Assembly: GCA_009929055.1 (NCBI GenBank)
Contig: SABI01000026.1
Span: forward strand, 1-17,304
DNA length: 17,304 bases
Source of the DNA: Spirochaetia bacterium
Lineage (GTDB): Bacteria; Spirochaetota; Spirochaetia; Sphaerochaetales; Sphaerochaetaceae
Reading direction: 5' to 3'
Part shown: piece by piece, positions 1-8,145 of the stretch
Numbering within the stretch: the stretch's first letter is position 1
Layout: the number at the start of each line of letters is the position of its first letter
Translations under genes and position numbers: made by a program
The notes under the pieces: generated by a model
Seen by the model: the letters and a program-made list of their open reading frames with translations, nothing else
What the model was told of the DNA's origin: nothing
The model's database searches: none

Positions 1-58
1 TTGCTTCACTTTCGCATTGATTTAACTTACACCCAAGGGTGTAGATGAATACCTTCAT
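1..58 (-). CDS. mtaB: tRNA methylthiotransferase, MtaB/MiaB-like (5' end only)
   Basis: Only the first 19 codons lie in the window; the gene continues beyond base 1. The peptide contains TLGCKLNQCESE, the characteristic opening of the UPF0004 domain of MiaB/MtaB radical-SAM methylthiotransferases; its first cysteine would bind the auxiliary iron-sulfur cluster. The wording TLGCK-NQ-ESE fits MtaB (acts on t6A37 of ANN-decoding tRNAs) better than MiaB or RimO, which is family knowledge rather than proof. The ATG overlaps the tyrA stop codon as ATGA. A GGAGG lies inside the tyrA tail, with 5 bases between it and the ATG, so the two genes are probably co-transcribed and translationally coupled. 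Which methylthiotransferase subtype this is remains less certain than the family. Confidence 0.8.
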   Translation of the reverse strand, partial: MKVFIYTLGCKLNQCESEA

Positions 59-804
59 GCATCCTCCATCTTTTTTACTTCTTCTATTTTCAGCCGAGTT
101 AATATTTTGTCACTCGCCTCTTTTAATTCACTTCTCATATAGTGGGCATACGGATTATAGCGCTGTAGATCATAAAAGAGTTGAAGAGGGTCGTTACAGG
201 TTTGTTCTACTATACTCATAAGTCGTTTGTACCCAACTGTCGCAAGTTTTGTCGGCTTAAGATGTAACTCATCGAGCATCCTGCCAACGAAGTGGGTAAC
301 CCCTTGAGAATAGGCGGCTTCTTTATCATGCTCTTGAGGGCTCATCTCAATAACATCTATCTCCATCTCTTTAAAAAGGGTAATCCAATACTCTTTTTGA
401 TCAACTGAGCACCTAAGAGGGTGAAAAACAAGGGGAAGGCCTCGTAAACCCTCTTTTGCAGAGTCTGGCCCAAACATCGGGTGAGTTGCTATAAGGGGTT
501 GTCCTTTGTGGAGAATTTCACTCATTAACTGAGCTGGATAGACTTTTACTGAGCAGGTGTCGATAACAAGGGTATCATCAGAAATATGATCTTTAATTGA
601 ATTCAATACTTCTTGGAGAGAAGAGATTGAGACACATAAAAAGATTACATCACAAGAGCATAACGAGTCAAAATCAACTAATTTTACCCCATCAATAATA
701 AGGTCTCTCTTACTTCGATTATACCCAACCACTTCAACTTTTTTAGACAACTGTGTTGCCCAAAAAGCACCAAACCGGCCTAAGCCATATACACCAACTT
801 TCAT
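55..804 (-). CDS. tyrA: prephenate (or arogenate) dehydrogenase, short form
   Basis: Predicted NAD(P)-dependent oxidative decarboxylation of prephenate (or arogenate) in tyrosine synthesis, cytoplasmic. The 249-residue protein starts with a Rossmann nucleotide-binding loop, GLGRFG at residues 7-12. It then has the TyrA signature around HPMFGPDS (residues 108-115) and QGVTHF (about 167-172); both contain histidines used in the active site of this family. There is no chorismate mutase or ACT domain, and it is shorter than many TyrA proteins. I chose the ATG at 804 because the Rossmann strand begins directly there. An in-frame GTG at 825 would add seven residues (MWYGVSI) that nothing supports. 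Neither start has a Shine-Dalgarno. It is first in an operon with mtaB and diverges from pta. Assignment as an SDR-like 6-phosphogluconate dehydrogenase relative is possible but less likely. Confidence 0.82.
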   Translation of the reverse strand: MKVGVYGLGRFGAFWATQLSKKVEVVGYNRSKRDLIIDGVKLVDFDSLCSCDVIFLCVSISSLQEVLNSIKDHISDDTLVIDTCSVKVYPAQLMSEILHKGQPLIATHPMFGPDSAKEGLRGLPLVFHPLRCSVDQKEYWITLFKEMEIDVIEMSPQEHDKEAAYSQGVTHFVGRMLDELHLKPTKLATVGYKRLMSIVEQTCNDPLQLFYDLQRYNPYAHYMRSELKEASDKILTRLKIEEVKKMEDA

Positions 805-908
805 AATGGAAACACCATACCACACATTGCATTATCCATACAATCTGATGAATAATAGTTCTCGTTAGGGATACAACACTTTTTCTCTTTGTGGTATCCT
901 ATTGTCGT

Positions 909-914
909 TATAAT
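909..914 (+). promoter_or_regulatory. candidate -10 box for pta
   Basis: A perfect TATAAT lies 21 bases before the pta ATG. The -35 region is poor: TTTGTG at 888-893 would give only a 15-base spacer. Transcription would start near 921, just ahead of the Shine-Dalgarno AAGGGG, leaving a very short leader. Called from sequence only. Confidence 0.4.
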
Positions 915-935
915 TATTGTTAAGGGGTACAAAAC

Positions 936-1928
936 ATGTCATTTTCACACACAATGAAAGAGAAGGCTATTGCCTTACAAAGAATCTTAGTTCTCCCAGA
1001 AGGGCTAGAAAAAAGAACTCTCCAAGCTGCACGACTTATTATGGATGAACGCATTGCTAAACAAGTCTATCTCCTTGGAAATACTAAAGAAGTCCAAAAC
1101 TTAGCCAATGAATTGAATATCTCTATTGAAGATATTTCAATTATTGACCCAGTTGCTTCTGATAAAAGAGAAGAGTATTCAACTCTCTACTATGAAATGA
1201 GAAAGCATAAAGGGATGAGTAAAGAAAATGCATATGAACAAATCGCCCATCCCCTCTACTTTGGGGCAATGATGGTTCACATTGGGGTTGCAGATGCTAT
1301 GGTTGCAGGGGCTGAACATACTACCGGTGATGTGCTTCGTGCCTCTTTTCAAATTATTAAAACAAAACCTGGAATAAAGAGTGCCTCTTCTTGCTTTATT
1401 ATGGAGACAAAAGAGAAAGATTTAGGGGCAAACGGTTCCTTTATCTTTAGTGATTGTGCAACAATTCCTAACCCAACAAGTGAGCAACTTGCTGAAATCG
1501 CAATCTCTTCTGCAGAGTCTTGCCAAACATACCTTAATACTACCCCAATTGTGGCAATGCTTAGTTATTCAACAAAAGGGAGTGCCTCTGGAGAACTCGT
1601 CGATAAAGTAGTAGAAGCTACAGCTTTAGTAAAACAAAAGGCTCCTACTTTATTAGTTGATGGAGAATTACAACTTGATGCAGCTATTATTGAATCAGTT
1701 GGAAAAAGTAAAGCAAAAGATTCAGTTGTTGCTGGTAAGGCAAACACCCTTATCTTCCCAGACCTTCAAGCAGGAAATATTGGCTACAAATTAGTACAAC
1801 GCCTTGCTCGAGCTGAGGCATATGGTCCAATCCTCCAAGGGTTTGCAAAACCTGTGAGTGATTTATCACGTGGGTGTAGTGTTGAAGATATTGTTGTTAC
1901 GAGTGCTATGACTCTCAGTCAAGATTAG
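936..1928 (+). CDS. pta: phosphate acetyltransferase
   Basis: Cytoplasmic enzyme interconverting acetyl-CoA plus phosphate with acetyl phosphate plus CoA; with acetate kinase it yields ATP from acetyl-CoA. No ackA is visible here. The 330-residue length matches the short, single-domain Pta found in Firmicutes and spirochaetes; it lacks the N-terminal DRTGG regulatory domain of enterobacterial Pta. Family landmarks in order: LPEGLEKRTLQAA near the N-terminus, GVADAMVAGAEHTTGDVLRA in the centre, PTSEQLAEIAISSA, MLSYSTKGSASG, then FPDLQAGNIGYKLVQRLA and a C-terminal GFAKPVSDLSRGCS. The ATG at 936 follows an AAGGGG with about 8 bases of spacing. A phosphate butyryltransferase is the nearest alternative, but the GVADAMVAGA and FPDLQAGNIGYK blocks favour Pta. 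Confidence 0.93.
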   Translation: MSFSHTMKEKAIALQRILVLPEGLEKRTLQAARLIMDERIAKQVYLLGNTKEVQNLANELNISIEDISIIDPVASDKREEYSTLYYEMRKHKGMSKENAYEQIAHPLYFGAMMVHIGVADAMVAGAEHTTGDVLRASFQIIKTKPGIKSASSCFIMETKEKDLGANGSFIFSDCATIPNPTSEQLAEIAISSAESCQTYLNTTPIVAMLSYSTKGSASGELVDKVVEATALVKQKAPTLLVDGELQLDAAIIESVGKSKAKDSVVAGKANTLIFPDLQAGNIGYKLVQRLARAEAYGPILQGFAKPVSDLSRGCSVEDIVVTSAMTLSQD

Positions 1929-1954
1929 TAGATAATGAATGAGATAAAGACAAA

Positions 1955-1977
1955 CATACTCCACAATGTGGAGTATG
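1955..1977. repeat. perfect 23-bp palindrome ahead of the MATE gene
   Basis: Two 11-base arms (CATACTCCACA and its exact reverse complement) flank a single central A. It lies between the pta stop and the MATE start. The last base of the right arm is the first G of the GGAG Shine-Dalgarno (1977-1980) for the MATE gene. In RNA it would form a stem of about 10 bp with a 3-base loop. No T tract follows, so it is not a standard intrinsic terminator; an operator or a translation-controlling hairpin fits better. Confidence 0.75.
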
Positions 1978-1987
1978 GAGTGTTCAT

Positions 1988-3388
1988 ATGAAGGCAAAAG
2001 TTTCTCTTATTGATGGCTCTCGTAGTCCTAATAGGACTATTTTGTCCTTATCATGGCCTATTATATTAGACCAAAGCTTTAATACTCTTATTCAATATGT
2101 CGACACTGCTATGGTAGGTTCTCTAGGGGCTATAGCAACAGCGGCGGTGGCAGTAAATGCTTCAACTATTTGGTTAGTAAATGGGACACTCTACTCCTTT
2201 GCAGCAGCCTATGCTGTTGTTATTGCTCGTCATATTGGGGCAAATCAACCAGAAAAGATAAAAAAAAGTCTTCATCAAGCATTCCTTGCTATTATCTTTC
2301 TCTCACTTATCGTTACTCTATTAATGAGTGTAATCTCTCAGCACCTTGCCATTTGGTTAGGGGTTGAACAAAAAGTTATTGCAGATGCAATTTCCTATCT
2401 TACTATTATCTCATTAAGTTATCCTTTTCTTATCACCTTTATGTTTTTATCAAATATTATTAGAAGTAGTGGAGACACAAAGACTCCCCTCATTAGTAAC
2501 ATATTTACAAATGTAGTGAACGTGGTAGGAAACTTTATCCTCATATTTCCTTCTCGAACTATTGAATTATTTGGTAAAGAGCTCAATATCTATGGAGCTG
2601 GAATGGGGGTAAAAGGGGCTGCAATTGCAACCTTTACCAGCCACCTCCTTTCAGCTACTATTCTCTTCATTGTCATCATCACTAAAGAGTCTGATGTGAA
2701 GGTGAAGTTGAATGAAATTAAATTAAAATTTGACAAAGTTATAACACGGCACGTATTTAGAGTGGGTATCCCGATGGCACTTGAGAGGATAACCCTTTCA
2801 AGTGGTCAAATAGTACTTACCGTGTTAATTACTCACCTTGGTACTGCCTCCCTAGCAGCCCACCACCTTGCTATTACTGCTGAATCAATTACCTTTATGC
2901 CAGTAAGTGGCTTTAGTGTTGCTGCAGCAACACTCGTTGCCCAATCTCTCGGAGCTGGTAAAAAAGAATTGGCAAAAGATTTTGCTAAGCGAGTTCTCAC
3001 CTATGGAATAGCCCTTATGAGTGCAACAGGTCTCTTTCTATACCTAGCGGCACCCCAATTAATGTCATTTTTCACAAATGACCAAACAGTAATTGCATTA
3101 GGGGCACGAGTGTTACGAATTGAGGCATTTGCCCAACCCTTTTTTGCAATGAGTATTGTTATTGGAGGAATTTTAAGGGGAGCTGGAGATACTAAATGGC
3201 CTTTTATCTACTCAATTATTGGTATGTGGATAGTGAGGCTCTTACCAGCATACATATTAATCACCTTCTTTAATGGCAATTTAGTCATTGCATGGTCATG
3301 TATGGTAGCAGATTTATTTGTTCGAGGACTACTCAATTTGTATCGTTACAAAAAAGGTCAGTGGGTCGATGTCTGGAAAGATGGGTAG
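1988..3388 (+). CDS. MATE-family multidrug/cation efflux transporter
   Basis: A 466-residue integral membrane protein with about twelve hydrophobic helices, the usual size for the MATE family (NorM/DinF/MepA types). The N-terminal stretch with SLSWPIILDQSFNTLI, then YVDTAMVGSLG, is the typical first helix and loop of a MATE half. The second half restarts around VFRVGIPMALERITLSSGQ, and GGILRGAGDTKWPF near residue 400 mirrors IRSSGDTKTP in the first half, showing the internal duplication. Such proteins export cationic drugs or metabolites using Na+ or H+ gradients; the substrate cannot be read from sequence. GGAG with 7 bases of spacing supports the ATG. It follows pta after a 59-base gap holding a palindrome. 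Its tail overlaps the end of the convergent rsmA by 31 bases. Confidence 0.9.
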   Translation: MKAKVSLIDGSRSPNRTILSLSWPIILDQSFNTLIQYVDTAMVGSLGAIATAAVAVNASTIWLVNGTLYSFAAAYAVVIARHIGANQPEKIKKSLHQAFLAIIFLSLIVTLLMSVISQHLAIWLGVEQKVIADAISYLTIISLSYPFLITFMFLSNIIRSSGDTKTPLISNIFTNVVNVVGNFILIFPSRTIELFGKELNIYGAGMGVKGAAIATFTSHLLSATILFIVIITKESDVKVKLNEIKLKFDKVITRHVFRVGIPMALERITLSSGQIVLTVLITHLGTASLAAHHLAITAESITFMPVSGFSVAAATLVAQSLGAGKKELAKDFAKRVLTYGIALMSATGLFLYLAAPQLMSFFTNDQTVIALGARVLRIEAFAQPFFAMSIVIGGILRGAGDTKWPFIYSIIGMWIVRLLPAYILITFFNGNLVIAWSCMVADLFVRGLLNLYRYKKGQWVDVWKDG

Positions 3389-4245
3389 AATAACTCACTT
3401 AGCTCAAGAAGATCTTCTATTGAAAAAACCTCTCCCCTTGTAAGGGGATTAAACCTACTCGTTTTAATAATCGTATCAATCTCACTTGGGTCAATGTGTG
3501 TAGCTAGTTCTCCATGTAAGAGATTGTTTCTCATCGTTTTTCTACGAGAAGCAAAAAGATCATGAACTATGATAAAAAAAAGAACTCTTAGGTATTCAGG
3601 AATTAACGAAACTTCTCTTTTCTTGAAGTGAATAACAGATGAGTCGACATTTGGTGGAGGATAAAAGTTAGCAGCTTTTATGGTGAAAAGAGATTTCACA
3701 TGGTAATCAACTTGGCAAAGAATACTCAAAGTAGACCAATTCTTAGTTCCTGCAGAACCAACTATTCTATCTACTACCTCTTTTTGAAGGGTGAACACCA
3801 TTATGGGGGAACCTACCCTCTCTTCTAATAGACGAGCTATAATAACAGAGCCTACATTATAAGGAAGATTTCCACATATAGCAGAGGGAATGTCCCCCTT
3901 CGCTACTACCTCTTTATATGTTCTTAACATATCTCCTTCGATAAGGGTAAAATGTGGGATATCGTTAAATGCTTGTTCTTTTAAAATTGAGATAAAACCC
4001 CTATCAATTTCAAAAGCAGTAACTTCAAACCCCTTATCGAGTAAGAGAGTAGTAATATTTCCTATCCCTGGACCTACTTCCCACACTTTCATCCCCTCCT
4101 CTAAACCTAAGGAAGAGACTATTTTTTCCCTAATAGAAGTTGAAAGGAGGAAGTTTTGACCAAACTTTTTACTCATTGCAAGAGAGTTTTCTTCAAGGAG
4201 TGCTTTTATCTGAGTTGGGGAGTCGTAGGCAAAGGTCCATTTCAT
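3358..4245 (-). CDS. rsmA: 16S rRNA (adenine1518/1519-N6)-dimethyltransferase
   Basis: RsmA (KsgA) uses S-adenosylmethionine to dimethylate two adjacent adenines in the 3' terminal helix of 16S rRNA during small-subunit maturation; loss gives kasugamycin resistance in other species. The 295-residue protein shows FGQNFL at 28-33, the SAM-binding motif EVGPGIGN at 56-63, the acidic FEID at 78-81 and the catalytic motif NLPY at 126-129, followed by the family's C-terminal domain. The start at 4245 is supported by the N-terminal YDSPTQIKALLEEN block, typical of the family ahead of FGQNFL, and by AAGGA about 11 bases upstream. The start lies 53 bases inside the comEC gene, so translation is probably coupled. 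Last gene of the five-gene minus-strand cluster; its end overlaps the MATE gene. Confidence 0.95.
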   Translation of the reverse strand: MKWTFAYDSPTQIKALLEENSLAMSKKFGQNFLLSTSIREKIVSSLGLEEGMKVWEVGPGIGNITTLLLDKGFEVTAFEIDRGFISILKEQAFNDIPHFTLIEGDMLRTYKEVVAKGDIPSAICGNLPYNVGSVIIARLLEERVGSPIMVFTLQKEVVDRIVGSAGTKNWSTLSILCQVDYHVKSLFTIKAANFYPPPNVDSSVIHFKKREVSLIPEYLRVLFFIIVHDLFASRRKTMRNNLLHGELATHIDPSEIDTIIKTSRFNPLTRGEVFSIEDLLELSELFYPSFQTSTH

Positions 4246-5617
4246 ATGTGAGTGTTTTCCTTGAATGAATAGTGAAATGAGAGTACCAAAGAACAGTAGA
4301 GAGGGTCAAGAAGAGGACAATTGTAAGAGAAAATATAATCCATGGATTAATCACACTGAGGGGAAGAACTTGACTCTCTAATATTGAATAAATGAGTCCT
4401 CCTATCATCTCTACCCCTTTTTGAATAAATTCTATCGTAATAGCAATAGAGATAATACTCATAGTAAGAAATATAATAATGAGTGGCGTGAGTATCAAAG
4501 TATAGAGGATTCCAATAGGATGAAATGAATTGAAGATGAACAGCGATATGACTCCTGTTAATCCCATTGCACTTATACTAAGGCTAAGAGAAGAGGCAAT
4601 TACGTGAGGAAGGTATACTTCTAACAACCTACTAAAGAGGGAAGAAATAGTGAGTATTGCATAGATTGCCACATAGGAATATAGGGCAGCTAGAGCCATC
4701 ATTGAAGAGGGGAACATAAGGGAATGGATTATGATTACACACATGAACCTATCCTCTTTGGTGTGTATAAAGGGCACCATTGAGACAAATAAAGAGAGGA
4801 CACTTCGCATGAGAGAAGGTTTGTTTCCTGCAATAAAAAGGTAAAAAAAGGCAACAAGTAGAGAAAGAAAGACTCCCCACTTTTTACTAAAGACTTTAGA
4901 AAAAAAAGTTAAAAAAAGGGAAATGAGTATCGACAAATGCATTCCTGAGAGGGCAAAAAGGTGCGCTACCCCTTTTATGGAGGCACTTTTTGTAATGATG
5001 TAAGCTTTTTCCCCTTTAATCCCTAGGGTAACAAGAAGGATTAATTCCTTCACTTTATCATCGACGTTTTCAATTCTACCCATAATATATTCTTGAATTT
5101 TTTCTCGTAAAAGAAGTCCTTTTGAACGATGAGTTATCTTATAACTTGTTACTATAAATAAAGAGGTATGATCATCTGATGGAATGAAATGACCACTCAA
5201 AGAGACTTTACTTCCAGCCCTTAGATAGTTACTCCCCTTTATTATTGATAAAATTTCTATCCTTTTATAAAGGGAAATCGAATGAGAACTCTTGAGAGCA
5301 TCTGCTTTGACAGTAACTACAGTATTCCCATTTTCTGACAGAGTTGAATCAAATACTACACTTCCAGAAATAGAAGTAATTTCTCCATAGTGGTGTGGTT
5401 GAAAAGAATATTGGGTCTCTCTATCTATAATGTAGGGGATAAAAAGGGCCATCTGAATAATAAGGAAGAGATAAAGAATGAGATAATCGTTTTTTTCTAC
5501 TATGTAAATAGCACATTCTATAAAGAGAGAGATAATAATCCAGATGAGAGAGATGGAAAATAAATAGAGAGATGTGTATCGTACGATAAAGAGAAACAGC
5601 GAGATTGGTGCCTTCAT
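4193..5617 (-). CDS. comEC: ComEC/Rec2-type channel protein lacking the metallo-beta-lactamase domain
   Basis: ComEC forms the inner-membrane channel through which single-stranded DNA enters during natural transformation. The 474-residue protein begins with two hydrophobic helices (about 8-33 and 46-64). A soluble beta-rich segment (about 77-165) follows, resembling the OB-like DUF4131 domain. A many-helix Competence domain is introduced by KGVAHLFALSGMHLSIL, the family signature (H-A-SG-H). The protein ends soon after the last helix; the C-terminal metallo-beta-lactamase-like domain of full-length ComEC (roughly 750-800 residues in Bacillus) is absent. Short forms are known in several lineages, so this need not be a broken gene. 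The start has only a weak Shine-Dalgarno, 24 bases after the preceding gene. Whether it serves DNA uptake here is unproven. Confidence 0.85.
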   Translation of the reverse strand: MKAPISLFLFIVRYTSLYLFSISLIWIIISLFIECAIYIVEKNDYLILYLFLIIQMALFIPYIIDRETQYSFQPHHYGEITSISGSVVFDSTLSENGNTVVTVKADALKSSHSISLYKRIEILSIIKGSNYLRAGSKVSLSGHFIPSDDHTSLFIVTSYKITHRSKGLLLREKIQEYIMGRIENVDDKVKELILLVTLGIKGEKAYIITKSASIKGVAHLFALSGMHLSILISLFLTFFSKVFSKKWGVFLSLLVAFFYLFIAGNKPSLMRSVLSLFVSMVPFIHTKEDRFMCVIIIHSLMFPSSMMALAALYSYVAIYAILTISSLFSRLLEVYLPHVIASSLSLSISAMGLTGVISLFIFNSFHPIGILYTLILTPLIIIFLTMSIISIAITIEFIQKGVEMIGGLIYSILESQVLPLSVINPWIIFSLTIVLFLTLSTVLWYSHFTIHSRKTLTYEMDLCLRLPNSDKSTP

Positions 5618-5641
5618 ATAAAGACTACGATAAAAAAGGTT

Positions 5642-6415
5642 CTATTGATTCGCTATCATTATAGTTGTGGCAAGAAGGGGCAGGTCAGTAAGAGAATTCA
5701 TCCCTAATTTGAGTAATCGAGCAGAAAAAGCTTCTCTTCCTTTCTTAGTTTTCACCACATTGAGATACCTATTATATAAAGAATAGATCTCTTTTTGATT
5801 AAGTTTTATATAAGTTAAATATTGTTCTTTAAAAGGAATCATATAATCATTACTAATCTCTAGAGATAGGGGGGGAAGGTTCTTTCCCTCAACTTTAGCT
5901 ATCTTCTCAGAAAGTTCTATAGTGTCAAATTGGGCACAATCATAGAGGTATTGTTCAATCAGATTCAATTCAGGGGCGATTTCATATCTACTTTCACTTG
6001 CTCGCTGCTTTAATTCAAATCGTTTTTTTAAAGATATATCACTTTTTTTATCACGACGAGAAAGGGCTACAACACTTATAGTAGTTACAATTAAAGCGAT
6101 GATTGTTTCATCTAGGACTGGAATAGGGTCTCTTACAGCCAAAGAGAAGAAGAAATAGGTAACAAGGAATATAGCCCCACCAATCAAGAGCTTAGGGAGA
6201 TAACGAACATCTTGAATCCATCTATCTACCCCCCTATCGATATCGGTATAGAGGGTATAGAGAGAAAAATCTTTTTGATCCTTTGTTACTGTTGTTCCAC
6301 TATAGATGCACACATCTTCATTTTCATCCCACCCACGAGAAGAGGAATAATCTCCATAGGCAGATATAAAAAGACTTTTATTGTTTCCTCTATTAATGAG
6401 GTAGCATGATTTCAT
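5642..6415 (-). CDS. unknown two-helix membrane protein
   Basis: I do not recognise this 257-residue protein. It has a soluble N-terminal part of about 70 residues. Two adjacent membrane helices follow (about 75-95 and 101-119) with a short loop containing RDPIPVLDE, then a charged, helical C-terminal region of about 135 residues. There is no signal peptide. With a short loop, both ends should lie on the same side of the membrane, probably the cytoplasm given the RRDKK after helix 2. AAGGAA with about 7 bases of spacing supports the start and lies over the end of the sugar mutase gene. It sits in the tight cluster between the mutase and comEC, so it is surely co-transcribed, but this gives no clear clue to function. 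Confidence 0.75.
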   Translation of the reverse strand: MKSCYLINRGNNKSLFISAYGDYSSSRGWDENEDVCIYSGTTVTKDQKDFSLYTLYTDIDRGVDRWIQDVRYLPKLLIGGAIFLVTYFFFSLAVRDPIPVLDETIIALIVTTISVVALSRRDKKSDISLKKRFELKQRASESRYEIAPELNLIEQYLYDCAQFDTIELSEKIAKVEGKNLPPLSLEISNDYMIPFKEQYLTYIKLNQKEIYSLYNRYLNVVKTKKGREAFSARLLKLGMNSLTDLPLLATTIMIANQ

Positions 6416-6426
6416 CGCAATTTCCT

Positions 6427-8145
6427 TTATAGATAGGCTTTGTAAGCTGCAACTCTTTCGGATAAATTAGAGAGATATTCATCCTTTTGAGAAGCTTCTG
6501 TTTTGAAGAAAAAGTAATATTTAATCTTAGGTTCAGTTCCACTTGGTCGAATTACCATTTTATCACTATTATCAAACTTGATAATGATAACATCTGATGG
6601 AGGAAATCCACTATTTTTATCGTTAAGGAGGTCTACTATATCGACAATTTTCGCCTCAGCAAACTCATCTCCTACTTTTTTATCCCTAAAAGATTGCATA
6701 ATTTGATCCATCTTTTGTAATCCACTTGCCCCTTCATAGGCAAAGGACATCACATTTTCAGTATAAAAACCATATTCATTGTAAATTGATTCGAGTCTCT
6801 GTTGTAAAGTTATTCCCTTATGAGAGTAATAGCTCATCATTTCAACAGCTAGTAGTGCTGAAGAGACAGCATCTTTGTCTCTAATACCTTTTAAACTATT
6901 ATAACCAAAACTCTCTTCACATCCAAAAAGGTAAAATTCTTTATCTGAATGCTCTACTTTAACGATTTCTTCTGCAATATATTTAAACCCAGTAAGGACA
7001 TCTACACAACGTCCTTTATTCTTTTCTGTAATAGCTCTCACAAGGTCGGTTGTAACAAAAGATTTTACAACAAGGGGTTTTTTCTTAGTTGGACTTAATT
7101 CATTATTCCTTTCGATAAGATAATCGGTAAGAAGGACTGCTATTTGATTTCCACTAAGGAGGGTATATTCTGTTTTTTGTTTATTACTAGGAATAGCTAT
7201 CCCTAACCGGTCTGCATCAGGATCTGTTCCTAATACAATATCTGCCCCCACTTTTTTAGCTAATTCAATAACAAGTCTCATTGCTTCTGGGTCTTCTGGG
7301 TTAGGCATACTCACCGTTGGAAAGTCTCCATTAGCCTCTTGCTGTGCTTCTACAGTATGTACAGTAAGGCCTAACTTACCTAATATTCGCCTTACTGGGA
7401 TATCTCCCGAACCATGAAGAGGAGTATAGGCAACACTTACCATTTCACTCGCAATAATACCTTTTCTCAACAATGAAGAAATTGCTAGTTCATCATAAGC
7501 GTCATCTACTCTATTGGGGACACTTCTTAACAGATTCTTCTCTCTTGCTTCACTTGAACTCATATTCTTTATATCTGAGATATCTACCTCTTTCACCATC
7601 TTTGCAATACCCACATCATGGGGAGGGGTAACTTGTCCTCCGTCGCTATAGTAGACCTTATATCCATTATATTTAGCTGGGTTATGGGAAGCAGTAATCA
7701 CTATTCCACTTGTTGCTTTGAGGTATTGTACAGCAAAGGAAAGGAGCGGTACTGGCCTAAGGGTATCATAAAGATAGACAACTACCCCATTTGCACAGAG
7801 AGTTATTGCAGCTTTCTCTGCAAAAAGTTTGGAATAATTCCTTGAATCAAATGCAATCACCACACTTGGTTCTGCCTCTTGGGTGAGGAGATAGTTAGCA
7901 AGACCCTGGGTAACTTTACGAATCATAAATGGATTAATTCTATTAGTTCCACCACCAATAATCCCTCGCATTCCTGCTGTTCCAAAAGAGAGTGAAGTGT
8001 AAAACCTGTCATAAAGATCATCTTGTGCATTCTCTTCAAAGGAGGTTAAAACCTCTTGTCTAAAGTGAGGATCACTTTCATGTGCAATATAACTTTTAGC
8101 CTTTTCATTAATGAGTGTTAGTTCTTTTTCATCATGTAAACTCAT
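6427..8145 (-). CDS. phosphoglucomutase/phosphomannomutase family protein
   Basis: Alpha-D-phosphohexomutase interconverting hexose 1- and 6-phosphates through a phosphoserine; most likely alpha-phosphoglucomutase of the PgcA type, feeding glycan or glycogen precursors. Visible in its 572 residues are SFGTAGMRG at 53-61, the catalytic serine loop TASHNP at 151-156 (S153) with NGYK, the Mg2+ loop DPDADR at 308-313, the sugar-specificity loop GCEESFGY at 408-415, and the phosphate-binding RPSGTEPK at 533-540. GCEES is usual in enzymes that take glucose or mannose phosphates. All catalytic elements are intact. An AAGGGGGAG directly precedes the ATG, and the ATG overlaps the upstream phosphatase stop as ATGA. 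Length is normal for the long form of the family. Confidence 0.93.
   Translation of the reverse strand: MSLHDEKELTLINEKAKSYIAHESDPHFRQEVLTSFEENAQDDLYDRFYTSLSFGTAGMRGIIGGGTNRINPFMIRKVTQGLANYLLTQEAEPSVVIAFDSRNYSKLFAEKAAITLCANGVVVYLYDTLRPVPLLSFAVQYLKATSGIVITASHNPAKYNGYKVYYSDGGQVTPPHDVGIAKMVKEVDISDIKNMSSSEAREKNLLRSVPNRVDDAYDELAISSLLRKGIIASEMVSVAYTPLHGSGDIPVRRILGKLGLTVHTVEAQQEANGDFPTVSMPNPEDPEAMRLVIELAKKVGADIVLGTDPDADRLGIAIPSNKQKTEYTLLSGNQIAVLLTDYLIERNNELSPTKKKPLVVKSFVTTDLVRAITEKNKGRCVDVLTGFKYIAEEIVKVEHSDKEFYLFGCEESFGYNSLKGIRDKDAVSSALLAVEMMSYYSHKGITLQQRLESIYNEYGFYTENVMSFAYEGASGLQKMDQIMQSFRDKKVGDEFAEAKIVDIVDLLNDKNSGFPPSDVIIIKFDNSDKMVIRPSGTEPKIKYYFFFKTEASQKDEYLSNLSERVAAYKAYL

Noticed and set aside
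849..900. Inverted repeat AGG(G)ATAC ... GTATCCT between tyrA and pta
   Set aside because: It has one bulged base, a loop of about 19 bases and no T tract, and lies between divergent genes where no terminator is expected; too weak to call.
1565..1747. Minus-strand 60-codon frame inside pta
   Set aside because: Antisense shadow of a well-conserved enzyme; no ribosome site.
3423..3448. Terminator-like element on the minus strand: TCCCCTT-GT-AAGGGGA with a T6 run
   Set aside because: It lies inside the coding sequence of rsmA, which encodes a plausible family-like C-terminus past it (27 codons before the stop). The T run is also separated from the stem by four bases. Probably a coding coincidence.
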